Source: SB25 sp029560875 (GTDB lineage Bacteria > Bacteroidota > Bacteroidia > Bacteroidales > Tenuifilaceae). Taken from it: DNA of 64,000 nt. The stretch covers positions 1 to 64,000 of the forward strand of contig DAOOPM010000006.1 of the NCBI GenBank assembly GCA_035388225.1, read 5' to 3'. Of this stretch, positions 51,922-61,715 are shown piece by piece. Position 1 is the first letter of the stretch; every line of letters begins with the position of its first letter. A model generated the notes under the pieces. That model was not told the origin of the DNA and made no database searches. It saw only the letters and a program-made list of their open reading frames with translations. The translations under genes were made by a program, and so were the position numbers.

Positions 51922-54480
51922 ATGACAAAACTTTTTAAAAGTATTTTGTTAACCACTATGCTGGCCGTACTTTCCAGCATGGCCTTTTCACAAGGGATTG
52001 TGAAGGGCGTTGTGGTTGATGCATTGAGTGGTGAGCCATTAATTGGTGCAACCGTGGTTGTGGAAAAGACAACAATCGGTACATCTACATCCGTTGATGG
52101 ATCTTTTAGTTTAAAAGTTCCTTCTAATAAGGTGACTTTAAATTTCACATTTATTGGCTATGTTGATCAAAACATAGAAGTATCTTTATCTACCAATGAG
52201 GAAAAAGATTTGGGAAAAACCCTACTTCAGCCTAGCACCATTGGATTAGAGGAAGTTTTTGTGACAACATCATTCGTTAGAGACAGAACTACACCCGTGG
52301 CAGTTTCAACTATTGAGCCTCATATCATTGTTGAAAAACTTGGAAATAAAGAATTTCCTGAAATTTTGAAGTCTACACCTTCTATTTATGCAACAAAAAC
52401 AGGAGGTGGTTTTGGAGACGCTCGCGTATATGTTCGTGGCTTTGATTCTAACAATGTGGGATTATTAATTAATGGTATACCTGTTAATGGAATGGAGGAT
52501 GGAAAGGTATATTGGAGTAACTGGGCTGGTTTGTCTGATGTGACAGAAAATCAACAAGTACAAAGAGGTTTGGGAGCTTCTAAGTTGGCGTTGTCTTCGG
52601 TTGGAGGAACTATTAACATTATTACAAAATCTACCGAAGCAGAAAAGGGAGGATCTGTTTATACCGGAATTGGAAACGATGGATTTAGGAAACAAACGTT
52701 TACTGTTTCTACTGGAATGATGGATAATGGTTGGGCTGTAACCTTATCTGGGGGTAGAACTTATGGTGATGGATATATTCAAGCAACAAACTTTGAAGGG
52801 TATTCATACTTTTTAAATATTTCAAAAAGAATTAATGATAAGCATCGTCTAGTTTTTAATGCCTTTGGAGCTCCTCAATGGCATAATCAAAGAAGTAATA
52901 AGCATACAATTCAAGAATTCCGTGATAATAAAAATGGTGCTAAATGGAATTCTGATTTTGGTTACCGTAATGGAGAGATTTATAATATAGGTTATGCATA
53001 CAACTATTATCATAAACCACAAATATCGTTAAGCCATTATTGGAAGATTAACGATGTATCAATGTTATCAACTCAGGTTTATGCATCTTTGGCTACTGGT
53101 GGCGGACGTAGGATTTATGGTGCAAATTCTAATTGGTTAAGTTTACAGTATCCAAGTGGTTTGCCATATGATAACTCAGCGTTAACTTCTGAAGGATACT
53201 TTGATTTTGACTATGTTATAGATCAGAATAAAGCGTCTTTAACGGGTTCTACTTGTATTGTTGCTAATGCAATTAATGACCATCAATGGTATGGTGCTCT
53301 TTCTACATTCACTACAGAAATTTCAGACATTAAAATTACTGCAGGTTTCGATGGTCGTTATTATAGCGGTGTTCATGCTTATAAGATTAACGATTTGCTT
53401 GGAGGAAGTTATTTCACTGAAACAAAAAATATCAACAACCCTGTTGGTAAGCCTTTAAAGGAGGGAGATTATGTTAATTACAATTACTTAGGACAAGTTC
53501 TTTGGCTGGGATTATATGCTCAGGCTGAATATATTAAGGATCAGTATTCTGGATTCTTATCTCTTTCCGCTGCCAATAGTAGTTATCGTAGAGTTGACTA
53601 TTTTACATATACTCCTGGAAATCAAAAATCTTCTTGGCATAATTTCTTACCATGGAACATTAAGGGTGGTTTCAACTATAAATTAAATGAAAATCACAAT
53701 GTTTTTGTTAATGGTGGATATATTACTAAAGCACCAATTTTTGCTAATGCATTCTTAAACTATACAAATACATTTAACGAAGGTGCTAAGAATGAGAAGA
53801 TCATTACAGCTGAACTTGGTTATGGCTATAGTTCAAAATTTCTTAATGTAAAAGTGAATTTATTCCGTACAAAGTGGCTAGACAAAGGATTGGTTAAATC
53901 TTTAAATGGACAGACAGCAAATATCTTGGGAATAAATGCTTTGCACCAAGGAGTGGAGTTCGAAGCTTTTTACAAACCTACACCAAGATTATCGATCAAG
54001 GCTATGGCTTCTTACGGAGATTATGTTTGGTCGGATGATGTTAATTTTACATTATATGATGCAGATCAGAATCCTCTTGGATCCTACAATGCTTATATTG
54101 CAGATGTCCATGTTGGAAACTCTGCTCAGGTTACTGCTGCACTTGGTTGTGATTACGAAGTGTTGCCAAAGTTAAAAATTGGAGCAGATTTTAACTGGTA
54201 TGGAAAGAATTATGCAGATTTTGATCCAACAGCGAGAACTACCATTGCGAGTAAAGTTGATGCATGGGAAATGCCAAATTATTACATAGTTGATGTTAAT
54301 GCAAATTATAAGTTTAAAATGGGTGGTATGAATGCTACTATCTATGGAAATGTTTCAAATTTATTTGACACTGAGTATATTGCTGATGCTACTGATGGAA
54401 CAAACCATGATGCACTTACTTCATATGTATTTTATGGTTTTGGAAGAACTTGGTCGGCAGGTTTAAGGGTTAACTTTTAA
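51922..54480 (+). CDS. TonB-dependent outer-membrane receptor with carboxypeptidase-like domain
   Basis: 852 aa. The signal peptide spans about 1-23, followed by a carboxypeptidase-regulatory-like domain (GVVVDALSGEPLIGATVVVE, then DGSFSLKVP), a plug (about 110-235: FPEILKSTPSIYATKTGGGF, LLINGIPVNGMED, LSSVGGTINIITK) and a beta barrel ending in GLRVNF with the terminal Phe expected of outer-membrane proteins. It probably imports a substrate with TonB energy. The partner gene starts 17 nt downstream. The substrate is unknown. Confidence 0.92.
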   Translation: MTKLFKSILLTTMLAVLSSMAFSQGIVKGVVVDALSGEPLIGATVVVEKTTIGTSTSVDGSFSLKVPSNKVTLNFTFIGYVDQNIEVSLSTNEEKDLGKTLLQPSTIGLEEVFVTTSFVRDRTTPVAVSTIEPHIIVEKLGNKEFPEILKSTPSIYATKTGGGFGDARVYVRGFDSNNVGLLINGIPVNGMEDGKVYWSNWAGLSDVTENQQVQRGLGASKLALSSVGGTINIITKSTEAEKGGSVYTGIGNDGFRKQTFTVSTGMMDNGWAVTLSGGRTYGDGYIQATNFEGYSYFLNISKRINDKHRLVFNAFGAPQWHNQRSNKHTIQEFRDNKNGAKWNSDFGYRNGEIYNIGYAYNYYHKPQISLSHYWKINDVSMLSTQVYASLATGGGRRIYGANSNWLSLQYPSGLPYDNSALTSEGYFDFDYVIDQNKASLTGSTCIVANAINDHQWYGALSTFTTEISDIKITAGFDGRYYSGVHAYKINDLLGGSYFTETKNINNPVGKPLKEGDYVNYNYLGQVLWLGLYAQAEYIKDQYSGFLSLSAANSSYRRVDYFTYTPGNQKSSWHNFLPWNIKGGFNYKLNENHNVFVNGGYITKAPIFANAFLNYTNTFNEGAKNEKIITAELGYGYSSKFLNVKVNLFRTKWLDKGLVKSLNGQTANILGINALHQGVEFEAFYKPTPRLSIKAMASYGDYVWSDDVNFTLYDADQNPLGSYNAYIADVHVGNSAQVTAALGCDYEVLPKLKIGADFNWYGKNYADFDPTARTTIASKVDAWEMPNYYIVDVNANYKFKMGGMNATIYGNVSNLFDTEYIADATDGTNHDALTSYVFYGFGRTWSAGLRVNF

Positions 54481-54497
54481 TTAAAATCACTATAAAG

Positions 54498-56465
54498 ATG
54501 AAAAAGATATTTTACATAATAGCAATAATGGGTACCTTATGGTCTTGCGACCCGATGGAGGATACCTATAGCAAACTTGATGATGAGTTACAGCCATACA
54601 AAGAAAACATCAATTATACTCTTGTGGCTACTGACTATACTACAGCAAGTAATGCAGCTTTAATTGATGCCTTAAATGCAGATGATTCATCTAAGGCTAG
54701 AGCGATTAAATCTCAACTGTCTTTCAACGAGCGCTTCACAGGAGCTGATTACGTTGGATATGTTTTGGCAAAGAATTTTCCAGTACTTAATAAAAACTCA
54801 GTTGCAAACGTAACTTATACCTATACCCCTAATGCCCCTACTTTTATTGCAGATCTATCTACCAACAATATAGTTTCAACTGCAGATTACCAGTCGATTT
54901 GGGGTGATCCTGTTGCATATGTTAGTGCATTTACTCCTGCAAAATCTCCTTCATCAAAACTACCTGGATTATTAGCAAGTAAATTTCCTAGTGCTGTTAG
55001 TGGAACACTAAAGTTAGTTGAATATAACTATTCTTCTACAGAAGCAACCTCTCAAATGGTCGATTTCAAATATTTCTACGATAACTTTGAAACTCACACC
55101 TGTGCAACCTCCTCTCCTTATACTCCAATAGGCGAAGGTGGTTGGACTCAAGTTGATACTGTTCCTGCTTCTGTAAAAGGAAAGTATTATTGTAGATTAT
55201 TTAGTTCCAACAAATATTCGCAAATTTCATCTAATGGTACTAGTGAAAAAAATGATGTATTTTTAATCACAAGTCAAATTGACTTAACATATGCAATTTC
55301 TCCAAAGTTCACATTTGATTTAAATGTTGGATATTGGAAGGCCGATTGTTTAAATGTTTATGTGTCTACAGATTATGATGGTAATCTTGCAAATGTTGGG
55401 GATGCAACATGGGTTGATTTAACATCAAATTTTACATTGCCACAAACGCCAACTTCTGGTTATGGAACTTTTGCTAATGCTGGTATTGCCGATTTAACAG
55501 GTTATGCAGGAGGTAAAATTTACATTGCTTTCAAGTATAGTGGAGATAGTCGAGCTACAACACCAGATCCAAAGCCTACTACTACTTATCAAATAGATAA
55601 TGTTAAGGTTTCAGAAATGAGAAATGCCTTATCGATTCCTAGTTCTAATAAAGAATATGCTGTTTATAAATTAGATGGTTCTACTTGGAAGCCAGCAGAG
55701 TCTTCATATGTTCCATTACAACCTGCAGATTATTCTTCAATGGGTCTCGAATATATTTCTTCTGCAAATGTTCCTTTGTATTTACCAAATTTCTTAAAAC
55801 AAAAATTCCCTTATGCTCTAGAAGGAGATGTTAAGACTTTGGTATATAGATCTTCAGGAACTCAAACTTACTCTAAGGCTACTCAGTATACATTAACGGC
55901 TGGGGTATGGGTAAGCAGCACATTTGTATACACGAAAACAGATCAGTTTATTCATACTGGAGAAAAGTGGATATTCGATCCAACGGTTCACTTGAGCCCT
56001 TCCTCTACAGACTACCAGTTGCTTGTTGATTATGTTTATGCTAATTTGAGCAGAACCTATGGTAGTAGTTACGGCAACGATGAGTTTTATTATGGCGTGA
56101 GTGCATATTATAAAAACTTTGACTTACGTTTATCTAATAGAGTGTCTTATAATATTCCTGGCTTTGCTGAATTAGCTACCGAAGCTGAAAAAATAGCACT
56201 AACATGGACAAGACTTCAAGAGGGATTAACAATTATGCTTCAACTTAAATATACCGCAGCGGTTCCTGACATTAGTGGGATTCCTGTATACTACTGGGTT
56301 ACATTTGCTACCTATGAAAATAACTTAGCAAAGAAAACTTATGTAGGCATATTTAAATGTACAAAAGCGGGTCCAGATCCTATATTTGTAAGGGATACAG
56401 CTTTAGAAGATGAGGCTGTTTCTAATGGTAAATTAACCACAGAACAGGTTGCGTGGAATAGATAG
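54498..56465 (+). CDS. Surface lipoprotein partner of the TonB receptor (DUF5017-like)
   Basis: 655 aa. The signal peptide ends LWSC (Cys17), a lipobox. A middle part resembles a beta-sandwich choice-of-anchor/DUF5017 domain (YDNFET...GWTQVDTVPASVKGKYYCRLF, FDLNVGYWKADCLNVYVSTD, IYIAFKYSGD...TYQIDNVKV). It takes the place of SusD in the pair and may capture the substrate at the cell surface. It is followed by a clear terminator. Confidence 0.8.
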   Translation: MKKIFYIIAIMGTLWSCDPMEDTYSKLDDELQPYKENINYTLVATDYTTASNAALIDALNADDSSKARAIKSQLSFNERFTGADYVGYVLAKNFPVLNKNSVANVTYTYTPNAPTFIADLSTNNIVSTADYQSIWGDPVAYVSAFTPAKSPSSKLPGLLASKFPSAVSGTLKLVEYNYSSTEATSQMVDFKYFYDNFETHTCATSSPYTPIGEGGWTQVDTVPASVKGKYYCRLFSSNKYSQISSNGTSEKNDVFLITSQIDLTYAISPKFTFDLNVGYWKADCLNVYVSTDYDGNLANVGDATWVDLTSNFTLPQTPTSGYGTFANAGIADLTGYAGGKIYIAFKYSGDSRATTPDPKPTTTYQIDNVKVSEMRNALSIPSSNKEYAVYKLDGSTWKPAESSYVPLQPADYSSMGLEYISSANVPLYLPNFLKQKFPYALEGDVKTLVYRSSGTQTYSKATQYTLTAGVWVSSTFVYTKTDQFIHTGEKWIFDPTVHLSPSSTDYQLLVDYVYANLSRTYGSSYGNDEFYYGVSAYYKNFDLRLSNRVSYNIPGFAELATEAEKIALTWTRLQEGLTIMLQLKYTAAVPDISGIPVYYWVTFATYENNLAKKTYVGIFKCTKAGPDPIFVRDTALEDEAVSNGKLTTEQVAWNR

Positions 56466-56486
56466 ATTTTAGTTTCTACAGAAAGT

Positions 56487-56516
56487 AAAGCCGCAGTAAT
56501 GCGGCTTTCTTTTTTT
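56487..56516 (+). terminator. Terminator of the TonB receptor/lipoprotein operon
   Basis: AAAGCCGCA / TGCGGCTTT, 9-bp stem with loop GTAA, followed by a T run. Confidence 0.9.
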
Positions 56517-56832
56517 ACAACATTTAGGTTCTTTTAATTTTCAAGTTTTAACACATATAAAAGCCTCAACCTCCCATGTAATTTAGTGGTTTGGGTTAAA
56601 CTCCTGTAAACCAAAACTCTTTTTCAATACACTGGAAGTCAGCAAATAAGCCTGTTAATAAGAATAAAATCATTGTTAATATTTACAAACAGTTTAGTTA
56701 GGTTTAGGTGGATTGAGTTTAATAAATTCGTAATTACATTTTCTAAATAAAAAATTTATAAAATGTCCTCAGTATCAGTGTACTGTTGGATTGAATTTTT
56801 TTGCGATAAAAAAATAAAAACAAAATATATCA
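56517..56832. other. Leader region of the ribonucleotide reductase gene
   Basis: 316 nt without a gene. It is AT-rich with a weak inverted repeat GGTTT...AAACC around 56590-56612. I looked for cobalamin riboswitch elements because the downstream enzyme uses B12 and found none convincing. Confidence 0.4.
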
Positions 56833-59400
56833 ATGGACAAAAATAACACCCTGATGGAACAACAGGTAAAACAAAAAGTGAAGACATACACCTTCGACGA
56901 AGCGTATGAGGCCAGTGTAAAGTACTTTAAAGGCGATGAGATGGCAGCCAAGGTGTGGGTTAGCAAGTATGCGATTAAGGATTCGTTTGGAACAATTTTC
57001 GAGTTGGATCCTGACGATATGCACCGTCGTATAGCCAAGGAACTTGCCCGTATTGAGAAGAAGTATCCTAACCCCATGAGCGAGGATGAGATTTACGAAC
57101 TGCTTCGTGATTTTAAATATATTGTTCCACAGGGTGGTCCAATGACAGGTATTGGCAATAAGTATCAAATAGCATCTCTATCGAACTGCTTTGTGATTGG
57201 CACTTCGGGTAATGCCGACTCCTATGGTGGTATTCTAAAGGTTGATGAGGAGCAGGTTCAGCTGATGAAACGCCGAGGAGGTGTTGGTCACGATCTATCA
57301 CACATTCGTCCAAAAGGAAGCCCCGTACTTAACAGTGCGCTAACATCTACAGGAGTTGTTCCATTTATGGAGCGTTACTCAAACTCAACCCGTGAGGTTG
57401 CTCAGGATGGTCGTCGTGGTGCGCTAATGCTTAGTATCTCAATTAAGCACCCCGATTCTGAAAAATTTATCGATGCCAAAATGGAGGCAGGCAAAATCAC
57501 TGGTGCTAACGTATCGGTAAAACTCGACGATGAGTTTATGCGTGCCGCCATCAACGAGAGCCCTTACGTTCAACAGTACCCTATCGATTCAACTAACCCA
57601 CGTTACCGTCAGGAGGTTAATGCTAAGGATATTTGGAACAAGATTATTCATAACGCTTGGAAATCAGCTGAGCCCGGTGTGCTTTTCTGGGATACCATTA
57701 TTCGTGAGTCTGTTCCTGATTGCTATGCCGATTTGGGTTACAAAACCGTATCCACAAACCCATGCGGCGAGATTCCTCTTTGCCCATACGATAGCTGCCG
57801 TTTAATAGCATTGAACCTATACAGCTATGTAGAGAATCCTTTCACCCCACAGGCAAAGTTCAATTTTGAACTTTTCAAGAAGCACGCTCACGCTGCTCAG
57901 CGTATTATGGACGATATTATCGACCTAGAGTTGGAGAAAATTGATGCTATTCAGGATAAAATCTCTAGCGACCCTGAGGATGAAGAGGTAAAAGCAGTTG
58001 AGCGTAACCTATGGCAAAAAATTCGCAGAAAAACCATCGAGGGTCGTCGTACCGGTATTGGTATAACTGCAGAGGGCGATATGCTTGCTGCGTTAAACCT
58101 AGTGTATGGTTCGGAGAATGCTACCGATTTTGCAGTGGAAACCCATAAAACATTAGCAGTTGAGGCTTATCGTTCTTCTGTAAACTTGGCTAAGGATCGT
58201 GGTGCATTCCCTATCTATAATGCTCAGCGCGAGAAGAATAATCCTTTTGTCAACAGAATTAAGGATGAGGATCCTGAACTTTATAACGATATGGTTAAGT
58301 ACGGTCGCCGTAATATTGCTTTACTAACCATTGCTCCAACTGGAACAACCAGCTTAATGACCCAAACCACATCGGGTATTGAGCCTGTGTTTATGCCATA
58401 CTACAAGCGTCGTCGTAAGGTAAACCCCAACGATAAGAACGTTAAGGTATCGTTTACCGATAAGGTTGGCGATTCCTGGGAAGAGTTCAACGTTTTCCAT
58501 CACAAATTTCTTGTTTGGTTAGAGGTTAATGGCTACAATCCTGAAGAAGTAATGACCTATAGCGATGAGCAAGTTCAGGAACTTGTGAAGAAATCGCCAT
58601 ACTACGGCGCAACCTCCAACGATGTTGACTGGGTTAGCAAGGTTCGTATGCAGGGTATGATTCAGAAATGGGTTGACCATTCAATTAGCGTAACCGTAAA
58701 CCTTCCAGAGAATGTTACCGAGGATGTTGTTGCTAAGGTTTACCAAACAGCATGGGAAAGTGGATGTAAAGGATGTACCGTTTACCGCGAAGGTTCACGC
58801 GAGGGTGTTCTTATCTCAAATAAAAAGGAAAAACCAGAAGCAGCAGAAGGAAATTTTCCTAATAAACGCCCACAAGTTTTAGAATGCGATGTAATTCGTT
58901 TTAAGAATAATCATGAGGATTGGGTTGCGTTTGTGGGGCTTTTCGAGGATCGTCCGTACGAGGTGTTTACAGGTATGACCGAGGATGATGTTCTTCCAAT
59001 TCCAAAGGCAGTTACAAAAGGTAAGATTATCAAGATTAAGGACGAGAATGGTAGCCGTTACGATTTCCAGTATGTTGATAAGTATGGCTATACCAATACA
59101 ATTGGTGGACTATCGCATATGTTCAACAAGGAATTCTGGAACTATGCAAAATTAATCTCTGGTGTGTTACGCAACGGAATGCCAATTCCTGATGTTGTTA
59201 ACCTAGTATCGTCGTTACGTTTGGATAGCGAAACAATTAATACATGGAAAGCTGGTGTTGAGCGCGCTTTGCGCAAATATATTCCAGATGGCACTAAGGC
59301 TAAAACTGGTAAAAAGTGTACTGAGTGTGGTTCCGAATCATTGGTTTATCAGGAGGGATGTTTACACTGTAAAAACTGCGGACACTCTAAGTGCGGATAA
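56833..59400 (+). CDS. nrdJ: Adenosylcobalamin-dependent (class II) ribonucleotide reductase
   Basis: 855 aa. Active-site segments: SLSNCFVIGTSGN with one redox Cys, STNPCGEIPLCPYDSCRL with the thiyl-radical Cys and Asn-Glu pair, and the phosphate-binding APTGTTSLMTQTTSGIEP. The C-terminus has the Cys-rich tail CTECGSESLVYQEGCLHCKNCGHSKCG, split between CTECG and CLHCKNCG, which re-reduces the site. It makes deoxyribonucleotides with coenzyme B12 and without oxygen. It is monocistronic. Confidence 0.95.
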   Translation: MDKNNTLMEQQVKQKVKTYTFDEAYEASVKYFKGDEMAAKVWVSKYAIKDSFGTIFELDPDDMHRRIAKELARIEKKYPNPMSEDEIYELLRDFKYIVPQGGPMTGIGNKYQIASLSNCFVIGTSGNADSYGGILKVDEEQVQLMKRRGGVGHDLSHIRPKGSPVLNSALTSTGVVPFMERYSNSTREVAQDGRRGALMLSISIKHPDSEKFIDAKMEAGKITGANVSVKLDDEFMRAAINESPYVQQYPIDSTNPRYRQEVNAKDIWNKIIHNAWKSAEPGVLFWDTIIRESVPDCYADLGYKTVSTNPCGEIPLCPYDSCRLIALNLYSYVENPFTPQAKFNFELFKKHAHAAQRIMDDIIDLELEKIDAIQDKISSDPEDEEVKAVERNLWQKIRRKTIEGRRTGIGITAEGDMLAALNLVYGSENATDFAVETHKTLAVEAYRSSVNLAKDRGAFPIYNAQREKNNPFVNRIKDEDPELYNDMVKYGRRNIALLTIAPTGTTSLMTQTTSGIEPVFMPYYKRRRKVNPNDKNVKVSFTDKVGDSWEEFNVFHHKFLVWLEVNGYNPEEVMTYSDEQVQELVKKSPYYGATSNDVDWVSKVRMQGMIQKWVDHSISVTVNLPENVTEDVVAKVYQTAWESGCKGCTVYREGSREGVLISNKKEKPEAAEGNFPNKRPQVLECDVIRFKNNHEDWVAFVGLFEDRPYEVFTGMTEDDVLPIPKAVTKGKIIKIKDENGSRYDFQYVDKYGYTNTIGGLSHMFNKEFWNYAKLISGVLRNGMPIPDVVNLVSSLRLDSETINTWKAGVERALRKYIPDGTKAKTGKKCTECGSESLVYQEGCLHCKNCGHSKCG

Positions 59401-59427
59401 TTCCTAACTATAACTATAACCCTCAAT

Positions 59428-59459
59428 CTCCCTTGGCCTCGTTGCTGGGGGAGTTTTTT
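59428..59459 (+). terminator. Terminator of the ribonucleotide reductase gene
   Basis: CTCCC / GGGAG stem with a 16-nt loop followed by TTTTTT, 27 nt after the stop codon. Confidence 0.65.
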
Positions 59460-59621
59460 ATTTGTCGATAGTTAATGTAATGCCGTTTAGTTAAGGCTTT
59501 CATTCTGTTTAATTTGAGCTTGACTTCGTCGAATTTCATTTCGTGCCTTCGCAGGAACCGAGCGTTTTATGCGAGTTCGCCGAAAGCAATGACAACTGAG
59601 AGGTAAAGCCTACACCTAGTC

Positions 59622-59642
59622 ATTCCGCACTTGATGCGGAAT
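59622..59642. repeat. Intergenic palindrome ATTCCGCA...TGCGGAAT
   Basis: 8-bp stem, CTTGA loop. It resembles the short GTCATTCCGCACTTGATGCG type of intergenic repeat found dispersed in many bacterial genomes. The stretch 59460-59758 contains it and near-repeats of GAGTTCGCCG (59573 and 59653) but no gene. Confidence 0.5.
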
Positions 59643-59758
59643 CTCACTTGTGAGTTCGCCGGAGGCAACCGACCGAAGGGAGTTCTGCGAAGCTAATCTC
59701 CTTAACTAAACAACATGGGATGTGGAATTTTAATTGCGAAATAAAGAACAACAGAAAG

Positions 59759-60262
59759 TTAAATGTTAATAAACTCGTATGTGTTCCCTCTCCACTCTAG
59801 ATACCTAAAGAAATCCTCTTTAGGGACTATAAGCGATGCCGTATTAAGGTTTGGGTGAAAGCTGAGGTGGTGCGCTTCTTTTAGCCTATTATCAATAAAA
59901 AGATGAACATGTCTTGAAATGTCGTGAATTAAGCCGAATGGAGATACAGAGCCTGGTGATAAGCCCAAATATTTCATCATCCTTTCAGGTGAGGCAAAGG
60001 ATAACTTTCCTTGTTTTAGAACCTTTTCTAGTTCGTGAATATTTAGTTGTTGGGTATACTCAAGAATAACTAGGTAGTGCTTGTTGCCCTTGTGATTTCT
60101 GAAAAAAAGATTTTTGCAGTGGGTAGAGTCTATTCCTGCCCAGTATTTTGATGCCTCCTCTACAGTATGTGCAGGCGGATGTTCATGGTACTCAAAGTTA
60201 ATGTTGAGTTCTTCTAGAGTTTTATAAACCAAAGGGTCGCCTCGGTAACCATCAAACTCCAT
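59759..60262 (-). CDS. YbaK/ProX-type prolyl-tRNA editing deacylase
   Basis: 167 aa. The single domain has YHEHPPAHTVEEASKYW, CKNLFFRNHKGNKHYLVIL, LSFASPERMMKYLGLSPGSVSPFGLIHD and VHLFIDNRL, the conserved blocks of the YbaK/aminoacyl-tRNA-deacylase family, with the catalytic Lys in CKNLF. It hydrolyses mischarged tRNA-Pro (alanyl type). It is 7 nt downstream of the pRiA4b-ORF3-like gene and probably cotranscribed. Confidence 0.92.
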   Translation of the reverse strand: MEFDGYRGDPLVYKTLEELNINFEYHEHPPAHTVEEASKYWAGIDSTHCKNLFFRNHKGNKHYLVILEYTQQLNIHELEKVLKQGKLSFASPERMMKYLGLSPGSVSPFGLIHDISRHVHLFIDNRLKEAHHLSFHPNLNTASLIVPKEDFFRYLEWRGNTYEFINI

Positions 60263-60269
60263 GGTAGTA

Positions 60270-60794
60270 TTATCTTAGAACAATATTGGCTAAGCGAGAG
60301 TTTACCGAATTGATATCGAAGAATTCCGGGTCGTAATCTTCTCCATACCATTCCGCAATTAGAGGGTATTTTCGCAAAGCATTGCTGTTGTGATGGGCTA
60401 ATAAGTCCAAAGCATCATCGTATCCAATAATGCCACCGCAATCCTCAGGAGGCGATTGACGTTTACCATCAGTGCAAATAGGCCTGATACGCTCCTTGCC
60501 ATCAATAATACTAATAAGTTCTAGGTTAATAGTCCATGCATCACCGTAGTCATATACATAAACTATGGGTGTGCTTGATGTAAGAGTATTTGCTAGTATT
60601 GTGTGCTCTTCGTTTTTAATAATTTCTCCAGTAGTGCCTCTAAAATAATGCATGTGTACGTTTCCCCAGTTAAAAACGGCCTGCATAACCTCATGAACAA
60701 TTTGAAGGTTTGTATCACCGTTTAAACGAATTGTTCTAAATATACTAGGCTTTGAACCTATAATTGTTGCTTTAACCTCAAGAATTTTTGACAT
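60270..60794 (-). CDS. Plasmid pRiA4b ORF-3-like family protein
   Basis: 174 aa. Family blocks: SIFRTIRLNGDTNLQIVHEVMQAVFNWGNVHMHYF, YVYDYGDAWTINLELI and PPEDCGGIIGYDDALDLLA. These are characteristic of the pRiA4b ORF-3-like proteins, widespread but of unknown function. It is upstream of the YbaK gene on the same strand. Confidence 0.9.
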   Translation of the reverse strand: MSKILEVKATIIGSKPSIFRTIRLNGDTNLQIVHEVMQAVFNWGNVHMHYFRGTTGEIIKNEEHTILANTLTSSTPIVYVYDYGDAWTINLELISIIDGKERIRPICTDGKRQSPPEDCGGIIGYDDALDLLAHHNSNALRKYPLIAEWYGEDYDPEFFDINSVNSRLANIVLR

Positions 60795-60865
60795 ATTTTT
60801 CTCAAATAAAGAATGGAAGCAAATTTAATTGCTTCCATCGAAATATCAAGTATTTAATGATTTAA

Positions 60866-61297
60866 TCAAGAATTAATTTCAATAAACTTAAAAGGTACCT
60901 GGGCCATATCGGATAGTTCTTCACCGGCTTCGCGAAGTTCGTCATCATCTTTATCGAAATGCCAATTTATGTTAATAGGTAATCCACTCTTTTGCATTTC
61001 GTTGAGGAGTATTACTATGTCGTAAAGGAATTTTGCCGACGAAGAGTTAAAGTAAATAAACTTAAAGTCAAAATTAATGGGATTTAAGGTTTTGCCCGTT
61101 TCTTTTATGGCAAGTTGCTCTTTTTTGAAGGATTCTAGCCAATTAATGATTGGAAAATAAAAATCTCTCACATTTTCGGGACGCGAGTACCCTGCTAAAA
61201 CATATATTCCTAAGCTTGGGTTAAAGTTTACGAATGGGGACACATTGGTTTGTTCAATTTTAAGCGGATTCATAGAATCTATTGATTTGAAAACCAT
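60866..61297 (-). CDS. siaC: SiaC-type protein (DUF1987), second copy
   Basis: 143 aa. DUF1987 signature: PSLGIYVLAGYSRPENVRDFYFPIINWLE and the phosphorylatable loop FKFIYFNSSSAKFLYDIV, where a Ser takes the position of the Thr modified in Pseudomonas SiaC. SiaC switches partner binding when phosphorylated by SiaB. This copy follows the other SiaC gene by 3 nt and is the last gene of the three-gene run. Confidence 0.85.
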   Translation of the reverse strand: MVFKSIDSMNPLKIEQTNVSPFVNFNPSLGIYVLAGYSRPENVRDFYFPIINWLESFKKEQLAIKETGKTLNPINFDFKFIYFNSSSAKFLYDIVILLNEMQKSGLPININWHFDKDDDELREAGEELSDMAQVPFKFIEINS

Positions 61298-61300
61298 TAC

Positions 61301-61711
61301 TTACGAATTGGGTGAAATTGGAATGAAGTTGAACGAATAGTTTATCATATCGGCAATTTCCTCACCCGATTCTAAAATTTCATCATCGTCTTCGTCGTAA
61401 AACCAGTTAATTTCAATACTGTTTCCTTTTGAGTGGAACTTCATAAACTCAAGAAGTATGTCCAACAAAAATTTAGACGAGGCAGAGTTAAAGTATGTCA
61501 TTTTAAGGTTAATAACCAAGTTACTTTTGTTGAATTCAGTATTCTTGCTTAACACCAAATCGTTATAATCCTCAAGCCATTTAAGTATTGGTTTATAAAA
61601 GCCCACAACATTTTCAGGCCTGGAGAATCCCGAAATCTCAAACACAGAGTTTACAGGGTCAAAGAATACTCTGGGTGTAAATTCGCTGGGTTCAATATAT
61701 AATGATTCCAT
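61301..61711 (-). CDS. siaC: SiaC-type protein (DUF1987), first copy
   Basis: 136 aa, paralogous to the downstream SiaC protein: SVFEISGFSRPENVVGFYKPILKWLEDY and MTYFNSASSKFLLDIL. The C-terminus has DEDDEILESGEEIADMI, an acidic stretch also present in the other copy. It probably is a substrate of the SiaB kinase, whose gene ends 4 nt upstream. Confidence 0.85.
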   Translation of the reverse strand: MESLYIEPSEFTPRVFFDPVNSVFEISGFSRPENVVGFYKPILKWLEDYNDLVLSKNTEFNKSNLVINLKMTYFNSASSKFLLDILLEFMKFHSKGNSIEINWFYDEDDDEILESGEEIADMINYSFNFIPISPNS

Positions 61712-61715
61712 AACC

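Noticed and set aside
56517..56832. Cobalamin riboswitch before the B12-dependent ribonucleotide reductase
   Set aside because: No B12-box-like sequence or matching helices were found in this AT-rich leader.
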